DNA from: Mycobacterium attenuatum
GTDB taxonomy: Bacteria; Actinomycetota; Actinomycetes; Mycobacteriales; Mycobacteriaceae
Assembly: GCF_900566085.1 (NCBI RefSeq)
Contig: NZ_UPHT01000049.1
Location: 1 to 64,000 of the forward strand
Reading direction: 5' to 3'
Length of the DNA: 64,000 nt
The notes beneath the pieces were generated by a model. It saw only the letters and a list, made by a program, of their open reading frames with translations, ran no database searches and was not told the DNA's origin. The translations under genes and the position numbers were made by a program. Below are positions 59,042 to 64,000 of the stretch, piece after piece (the first letter of the stretch is position 1; every line of letters starts with the position of its first letter).

Positions 59042-60292
59042 GTGAGCACCCACCCGCCCGCTCCTGCGGCCGGCACCCGCAGGCCGCGGGTCCTGTTCAT
59101 CGGGGAGGCAGCGACCCTGTCTCACATCGTGCGGCCGTTCGTGTTGGCCAGCTCGCTGGACCCGAGCCGTTACGAGGTCCACTTCGCCTGCGATCCGCGA
59201 TTCAACAAGCTGCTGGGACCGATGCCTTTTCAGCACCACCCGATCTACACCATCCCCAGCGAGCAGGTGCTGGCCAAGATCGCGCAGGGCCGCTTGTTCT
59301 ACACCACTCGCACGTTGCGCAGGTACGTCGAAGAAGACGCCAAGGTGCTGGCCGAGATCGCGCCGGATCTGGTGGTCGGCGACAATCGGCTATCGCTTTC
59401 GGCCAGCGCGCGGCTGGCCGGCATTCCCTACGTCGCCATCGCGAATGCCTACTGGAGTCCGTATGCGCGGCGTCGCTTTCCGCTGCCGGACACGTTGTGG
59501 ACGCGCCTGCTGGGCGTCCGGCTGGTGACATTGCTGTTCCGGGTGTACCGCCCGTTGATCTTCGCCCTTTATTGCCTGCCGCTGAATTGGGTTCGCCGCA
59601 GGAACGGCTTGCCGATTCTGGGCTGGAACCTGTGCCGCATTTTCACCGACGGCGACTACACCCTGTATGCCGACGTGCCTGAGTTGGTGCCGACCGATGA
59701 TCTGCCGGCCAACCATCGGTATCTGGGTCCGGTGCTGTGGTCGCCGGCGGTGCAGCCGCCGCCCTGGTGGGATTCGTTGCCGGCGGACCGGCCGATCGTT
59801 TATGCGACCCTGGGCAGTTCGGGTGGCACGAACCTGTTGCAGGTGGTGCTGGATGCGCTGGCCGATATGCCGGTGACGGTGATCGCGGCCACCGCTGACC
59901 GCAGTGATTTGACCAATGTGCCGGCCAACGCCTTTGTGGCCGACTACCTGCCGGGTGAGGCGGCTGCGGCGCGTTCAGCGGTGGTGGTCTGCAACGGCGG
60001 CAGTTTGACGACGCAGCAGGCGTTGCTGGCGGGGGTGCCGGTGGTGGGGATTGCCAGCAATCTTGACCAGCACCTGAACATGGAGGCCCTCGAGCGTGCC
60101 GGTGCGGGAATGCTGTTGCGAACCGAACGCATCAACGGCGCGCGGGTGGCCGATGCGGTCCGCCACGCGCTGGCTGATCCCGGCTATCGGCAGGCGGCCC
60201 GGCGGCTGGCCGAAGCCCTGGCACGCGACTTCGACGGGTTCTCACAGCACGTCGAAGCCGCGCTGTACCTCAAGCCGGAGAACGCGGCCTGA
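59042..60292 (+). CDS. Glycosyltransferase 2, GT1/UGT-like (Rv2962c family)
   Basis: A 416-residue transferase if started at GTG 59042 (GTG 59009 would add 11 residues). The start equivalent to copy 1, ATG 58997, is followed by a stop codon one codon later, so a later start is needed. The N-terminal acceptor half differs from copy 1 at many positions ([32 protein letters not shown]), including one extra residue. From about residue 118 to the donor site it is identical. Different N-termini with one common donor domain suggest the same nucleotide sugar added to different acceptors. It is followed by the GDP-fucose genes. Confidence 0.85.
   Translation: MSTHPPAPAAGTRRPRVLFIGEAATLSHIVRPFVLASSLDPSRYEVHFACDPRFNKLLGPMPFQHHPIYTIPSEQVLAKIAQGRLFYTTRTLRRYVEEDAKVLAEIAPDLVVGDNRLSLSASARLAGIPYVAIANAYWSPYARRRFPLPDTLWTRLLGVRLVTLLFRVYRPLIFALYCLPLNWVRRRNGLPILGWNLCRIFTDGDYTLYADVPELVPTDDLPANHRYLGPVLWSPAVQPPPWWDSLPADRPIVYATLGSSGGTNLLQVVLDALADMPVTVIAATADRSDLTNVPANAFVADYLPGEAAAARSAVVVCNGGSLTTQQALLAGVPVVGIASNLDQHLNMEALERAGAGMLLRTERINGARVADAVRHALADPGYRQAARRLAEALARDFDGFSQHVEAALYLKPENAA
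59393..60217 (+). repeat. 825-bp identical tract, copy 2 (within glycosyltransferase 2)
   Basis: The partner of 57794-58618. It covers the last part of the acceptor domain and nearly all of the donor-binding domain. Both copies remain in frame, so homogenisation has left two intact enzymes. Confidence 0.92.
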
Positions 60293-60808
60293 GACATCGC
60301 GACCACCGCCGCGGGCCGAGCCGGGCGCGAGCCTGGATCGGGTGCGCCGCCGCGCTGACCGGCTCCGTCGGGCAGCCGCCCGCCTCAACCGGGTACCGTT
60401 CTTCGGTATCCGATCCCGTTCGGCGCCAACATGCTTCGTCGACCCGGCCAGCGGTCGCGCGCCGCTGCCGCGGCCACGGTGAGAACACCCGACTAGATCA
60501 GCACCGCCTCGGCCGACACGTCGCGAAGTCCGGCAGCATCGGCCAGTCAATACCAGGCTCGTCGACCAGGGCCGCGCCGTCCGGATTTGTCTGCCGCGGT
60601 CAATGGAACTAGGGTCGGGAACCTGATTCGCGCGGCTCCCGGTGTCCTGTACTTTGAAGCGGGCACGAAGACGGCCTTGCGGACGCACGCCGCATCAAGC
60701 TGACGGCGACCCCCGCCGCACCGGCCAAGGCATAAAAGGAGTGGAGACGGCCACGATGGGATGCCGCAAATGTGGTGACAAGCAGGCACCCACAGAAGCG
60801 GGAATCCG
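60293..60808. other. Intergenic region before gmd
   Basis: About 515 bases without a recognisable gene on either strand; open frames present show no family features. It should contain the gmd-fcl promoter. No long inverted repeat was seen. It separates the duplicated glycosyltransferases from the GDP-fucose pair. Confidence 0.5.
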
Positions 60809-61843
60809 GTGAAGCGGGCGCTCATCACCGGAATCACTGGGCAGGACGGCTCCTACCTCGCCGAATTGCTGCTGAGCAAGGGATATGAGGTCCACGGGCT
60901 CATCCGCCGGGCTTCGACGTTCAACACGTCGCGGATCGATCACCTCTACGTCGACCGCCACGATCCGCATGCGCGGTTGTTCCTGCACTATGGCGATCTC
61001 ACCGACGGTACCCGGCTGGTGACGCTGCTGAGCACCATCAACCCCGACGAGGTGTACAACCTTGCGGCCCAGTCCCACGTGCGCGTCAGCTTCGACGAAC
61101 CGGTGCACACGGGCGACACCACCGGCATGGGATCCATCCGGCTGCTCGAAGCTATTCGGCTGTCCCGGGTGGAATGCCGCTTCTACCAGGCGTCCTCGTC
61201 GGAGATGTTCGGTGCCTCGCCGCCGCCCCAGACCGAGCAGACGCCGTTTTACCCACGATCACCCTATGGCGCGGCAAAGGTGTACTCGTACTGGCTGACG
61301 CGCAACTATCGAGAGGCGTACGGACTGTTCGCGGTGAACGGCATCTTGTTCAACCACGAGTCGCCGCGGCGTGGTGAAACGTTCGTCACCCGGAAAATCA
61401 GCCGTGCCGTGGCACGGATCAAGGCCGGCCTCGAGTCCCACGTCTACCTGGGCAACCTCGACGCCGTTCGCGACTGGGGGTATGCGCCCGAGTATGTCGA
61501 CGGGATGTGGGCCATGCTGCAGCAGTCCGAGCCGGAGGACTTCGTACTGGCGACGGGACGCGGCTATACGGTGCGCGAATTCGCCCAGACCGCCTTCGAC
61601 CATGCCGGGCTCGACTGGGAGAAGCATGTGCGATTCGACGAACGCTATCTGCGTCCCACCGAGGTGGATTCGCTGATCGGCGACGCGACCAAGGCCGCCC
61701 AATCGCTGGGATGGAAGGCGTCGGTACATACCGCTGAATTGGCGCAGATCATGGTGGACGCGGACATCGCGGCCCTGGAGTGTGAAGGCAAGCCGTGGAT
61801 CGACAAGCCGATGCTCACCGACCGGGCGCGCGAAAGCCAATGA
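60809..61843 (+). CDS. gmd: GDP-mannose 4,6-dehydratase
   Basis: First step from GDP-D-mannose toward GDP-L-fucose (or GDP-rhamnose/6-deoxytalose). The 344-residue SDR enzyme starts [23 protein letters not shown] with the NADP-binding GxxGxxG. It has [17 protein letters not shown] (about 30), [16 protein letters not shown] (about 83), [14 protein letters not shown] (about 127), the catalytic [12 protein letters not shown] (Tyr and Lys, about 151) and [14 protein letters not shown] (about 184). All are Gmd signatures. The fcl ATG overlaps its TGA. Confidence 0.95.
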   Translation: MKRALITGITGQDGSYLAELLLSKGYEVHGLIRRASTFNTSRIDHLYVDRHDPHARLFLHYGDLTDGTRLVTLLSTINPDEVYNLAAQSHVRVSFDEPVHTGDTTGMGSIRLLEAIRLSRVECRFYQASSSEMFGASPPPQTEQTPFYPRSPYGAAKVYSYWLTRNYREAYGLFAVNGILFNHESPRRGETFVTRKISRAVARIKAGLESHVYLGNLDAVRDWGYAPEYVDGMWAMLQQSEPEDFVLATGRGYTVREFAQTAFDHAGLDWEKHVRFDERYLRPTEVDSLIGDATKAAQSLGWKASVHTAELAQIMVDADIAALECEGKPWIDKPMLTDRARESQ

Positions 61844-62802
61844 GCACCTCGGCCGGCGTCCTCGACCGTACGTGCCCGGTGTATATCGCCGGGCACCGCG
61901 GGCTGGCCGGGTCTGCGTTGTTGCGCAGGTTCCAGGCCGAGGGTTTCACCAACCTCGTTGTGCGCTCACACCAAGAACTTGACCTCACGGATCGGGCGGC
62001 GACATTCGATTTCATTCTGGAGACCAGGCCACAGGTGATCATCGACGCCGCCGCCAAGGTGGGCGGGATCCTGGCCAACAGCACCTACCCGGCCGACTTC
62101 CTGTCCGAAAACCTGCAAATCCAGGTCAATCTGCTGGACGCGGCCGTGGCCGCGCGGGTGCCGCGGCTGCTGTTTCTCGGCTCCTCCTGCATCTACCCGA
62201 AATTTGCCCAGCAGCCCATCAAGGAAAGCGCGCTACTCAGCGGCCCGCTGGAGCCGACCAACAATACCTACGCGATCGCCAAGATCGCCGGCCTGCTTCA
62301 GGTCCAGGCGGTCCGCAATCAACATGGGCTGGCCTGGATCTCGGCGATGGCAACCAACCTGTATGGACCCGGCGACAATTTTTCCGCGTCCACATCGCAC
62401 CTGCTGCCGGCGCTGATCCGCAGGTATGAAGAGGCCAGGGCCGGCGGCGTGCCGAAGGTGACGAACTGGGGCACCGGAACCCCGCGCCGCGAGCTGCTGC
62501 ATGTCGATGATCTGGCGGACGCATGTCTGTACCTGCTGGAGCACTTCGATGGACCAAACCCCGTCAACGTCGGAACCGGCGTCGACCATACCGTGCGGGA
62601 GATCGCCGAGATGGTGGCCGGCGCAGTGGGCTACAACGGCGAAACCGATTGGGATCCAACCAAACCGGATGGAACCCCTCGCAAACTGCTGGACGTGTCG
62701 GTGTTGCGGGACGCGGGCTGGCAATCCCGGATCACCCTGCGTGAGGGCATCGAGTCCACACTTGCGTGGTACCGGGCCAACGCCGCCGTGGCGAGAAAAT
62801 GA
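61840..62802 (+). CDS. fcl: GDP-L-fucose synthase (epimerase/reductase)
   Basis: Converts GDP-4-keto-6-deoxymannose to GDP-L-fucose. ATG 61840 overlaps the gmd stop (ATGA), giving 320 residues. [19 protein letters not shown] is the NADP-binding motif. [18 protein letters not shown] (about 67), [17 protein letters not shown] (about 110), [10 protein letters not shown] (catalytic Tyr/Lys, about 143) and [11 protein letters not shown] (about 172) match the GMER/WcaG family. With Gmd it makes a complete GDP-fucose pathway beside two glycosyltransferases. Confidence 0.94.
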   Translation: MSTSAGVLDRTCPVYIAGHRGLAGSALLRRFQAEGFTNLVVRSHQELDLTDRAATFDFILETRPQVIIDAAAKVGGILANSTYPADFLSENLQIQVNLLDAAVAARVPRLLFLGSSCIYPKFAQQPIKESALLSGPLEPTNNTYAIAKIAGLLQVQAVRNQHGLAWISAMATNLYGPGDNFSASTSHLLPALIRRYEEARAGGVPKVTNWGTGTPRRELLHVDDLADACLYLLEHFDGPNPVNVGTGVDHTVREIAEMVAGAVGYNGETDWDPTKPDGTPRKLLDVSVLRDAGWQSRITLREGIESTLAWYRANAAVARK

Positions 62803-62974
62803 GTGTTGACTGGCTCTTAGCTGCGAGCCGGTGAGGTGTAGGCCCCCGAAACCTGCCTTCGTATCCATTCTGTGGACGGTTCCCACTCCGCGGCCCGGCG
62901 TTGTGTCGTTATCATCTTGAACGCTGAGTTCTGGCCGGGGACCACAATATTCCCGACGACGAGATAGGAAATAG

Positions 62975-63862
62975 GTGAATCTTCTCGGCAAAGTTGCTAT
63001 GTGGGTAGAGCTGTTGAGCAGCGGCGAAGGCAAGCAACGCGTTCTCATCGGACGGGAGTTGGCTTGGCGAGTGCGAGAGCTGGAAACGATAGGCAAATTG
63101 GCCGAGGTGGAATTCTCGGTATTCAGTCAGTTTGGCGACGACGGGATCATTCAATGGCTGATCCACCGCCTGTCGGGCATCAGTGAGACTTTCGTCGAGT
63201 TTGGGGTTGGGTGCTACCAGGAAGCCAACACCAGGTTCCTCCTGTTGAACGACAACTGGAGCGGGCTGGTCATGGACTGCTCCAAACGCAATGTCGATGC
63301 CATCAAGCGTGATCGGATTTCGGTGCTCTATGACCTACAGAGCAAATGCGCGCGCGTCACCGCCGAAAACGTTGATCAATTGATGTTAGAGCATGGATTC
63401 GAGGGCGACATCGGACTATTGCACATCGATATCGACGGCAACGATTATTGGGTGTGGAGGGGGTTAACAGTCGTGCATCCCGCGATCGTCATTGTCGAAT
63501 ACAACAGCGTATTCGGGGCGGAGCGCCCGATCACCGTTCCCTACGATCCGAACTTCACCAGAGGGCGCTACATGAATCAACATTTCGGCGCGTCCTTGTT
63601 GGCTTTCTGCGACCTAGCTCGGGCCAAGGGATATGACTTCGTGGGCAGCAACAGCGCGGGCAACAACGCCTATTTCATCCGATCCGACCTGTCCCACGGC
63701 CTCCAGCCGCTGACCGCCGCCGAAGGCTACGTGGTGTCGAAGTTCGCTGATTCCCGCGACGCCAAGGGCCGACTGACCCGTCTCCGCGGAGAGCGGCGGC
63801 TGGCTGCACTGCGCGGGGCGCCGGTGGTCAACACGCGGACGGGCGCCGACGAAAAACTGTGA
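62975..63862 (+). CDS. Putative sugar methyltransferase-like protein of uncertain family
   Basis: A 295-residue protein from GTG 62975, preceded by GGAAATAG. Segments SQFGDDGIIQWLIHRL (about 50), ETFVEFGVGCYQEANTRFLLL (about 70), LVMDCSKRNVDAIKRDRI (about 98), LLHIDIDGNDYWVWRGL (about 149) and NNAYFIRSDL (about 230) resemble an FkbM-like Rossmann fold found in polysaccharide and glycolipid loci. FVEFGVG would be a SAM loop and IDIDGNDYW a catalytic or binding strand. By context it may O-methylate fucose or rhamnose on the glycolipid. That role is inference. The gene looks more AT-rich than its neighbours, which may mean separate origin. Confidence 0.6.
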   Translation: MNLLGKVAMWVELLSSGEGKQRVLIGRELAWRVRELETIGKLAEVEFSVFSQFGDDGIIQWLIHRLSGISETFVEFGVGCYQEANTRFLLLNDNWSGLVMDCSKRNVDAIKRDRISVLYDLQSKCARVTAENVDQLMLEHGFEGDIGLLHIDIDGNDYWVWRGLTVVHPAIVIVEYNSVFGAERPITVPYDPNFTRGRYMNQHFGASLLAFCDLARAKGYDFVGSNSAGNNAYFIRSDLSHGLQPLTAAEGYVVSKFADSRDAKGRLTRLRGERRLAALRGAPVVNTRTGADEKL

Positions 63863-63918
63863 GCCGGCGGCGGGCACGCAGCGTTGGTGCACGGCCCCCG
63901 GCGGGCGCCGTCGCAGAC

Positions 63919-64000
63919 TCAGCCCGGCTTGCGCAGCACAACCATATCTTGGTAGGCGGTGAAATTCGTTCTACCGCACCAGCTTCCCCACAGCATGTCA
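63919..64000 (-). CDS. C-terminus of a minus-strand gene, possibly a methyltransferase (partial)
   Basis: Reading leftward from the window edge gives DMLWGSWCGRTNFTAYQD then MVVLRKPG and a TGA at 63919-63921. The SWCGR-N..AYQD-VLRKP pattern resembles the final strand of SAM-dependent sugar methyltransferases in mycobacterial glycolipid loci. Only 26 residues are visible, so the family is tentative. It is convergent with the preceding gene. Confidence 0.4.
   Translation of the reverse strand, partial: DMLWGSWCGRTNFTAYQDMVVLRKPG

Noticed and set aside
60293..60808. A minus-strand gene before gmd (open frames of 70-150 codons)
   Set aside because: They are Arg/Pro-rich, have no family match I recognise and extend into the glycosyltransferase on the other strand.

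Overview
The window is high-GC mycobacterial chromosome. Its gene order closely follows the M. tuberculosis segment running from gatA/pfkA (Rv3011c/Rv3010c) to the phenolic-glycolipid glycosyltransferase Rv2962c, read in the opposite orientation. It carries mycobacterial hallmarks: a PPE protein, LppZ, HupB with a lysine/alanine-rich tail, an F420-family FDOR protein, FbiD (F420 synthesis), and a DsbA/VKOR pair. The last 6 kb (two Rv2962c-like glycosyltransferases, then GDP-fucose synthesis genes and sugar-modifying candidates) suggests a slow grower that makes a phenolic glycolipid or similar fucosylated glycolipid, for example of the M. kansasii type. The species call is an inference from gene content only.

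Layout. 1-4.8 kb: gatA end, pfkA, an inserted EspI-like ATPase, gatB, a flavin-reductase-like gene. 4.9-7.5 kb: lppZ, doxX-like, cfp6. 7.5-16 kb: branched-chain amino acid and serine synthesis (ilvB-ilvN-ilvC behind a leader-peptide attenuator, serA, leuB) with a WrbA-like/phytoene-dehydrogenase-like pair on the other strand. 16-22.6 kb: an accessory block of four paralogous MFS transporters with decayed copies of the leuB 3' end and of the 5' end of the following fumarylacetoacetate-hydrolase gene between them, plus a methyltransferase and a 54-bp tandem repeat. 22.6-28.8 kb: FAH-family gene, gltX, tRNA-Gln, tRNA-Glu, FDOR, IclR regulator, leuCD. 29-34.8 kb: hupB, then fbiD-ppk-mutT1 on the minus strand, gpdA2. 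34.9-45.9 kb: ddlA, thiL, ung, a PPE-PPW gene, rpmB, a FakA/YloV-like gene, recG, a secreted HNH nuclease. 46-54.5 kb: aldo-keto reductase and a broken second copy, lipN, DsbA-like/VKOR, pyruvate carboxylase, rsmD, coaD. 54.5-57.1 kb: a tiny secreted peptide, purU, and a permease behind a perfect RicR-type copper operator. 57.4-64 kb: tandem glycosyltransferases sharing an identical 825-bp tract, gmd-fcl, a putative sugar methyltransferase and the edge of another methyltransferase.

How genes work together. The ilv and leu genes form most of the branched-chain pathway: an attenuator with a Leu/Val-rich leader peptide precedes ilvB, and an IclR gene (syntenic with LtbR) diverges from leuCD. gmd-fcl would supply GDP-L-fucose to glycosyltransferases, and the flanking methyltransferase candidates could decorate that sugar. 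DsbA-like and VKOR form a disulfide-forming pair outside the membrane.

No insertion sequence, prophage, CRISPR array or replication origin was found. The most notable items are the MFS array with its scar pseudogenes, the ilvB leader, the orphan EspI-like gene, the converted glycosyltransferase pair with its damaged second start, and the unstudied 60-residue secreted peptide.
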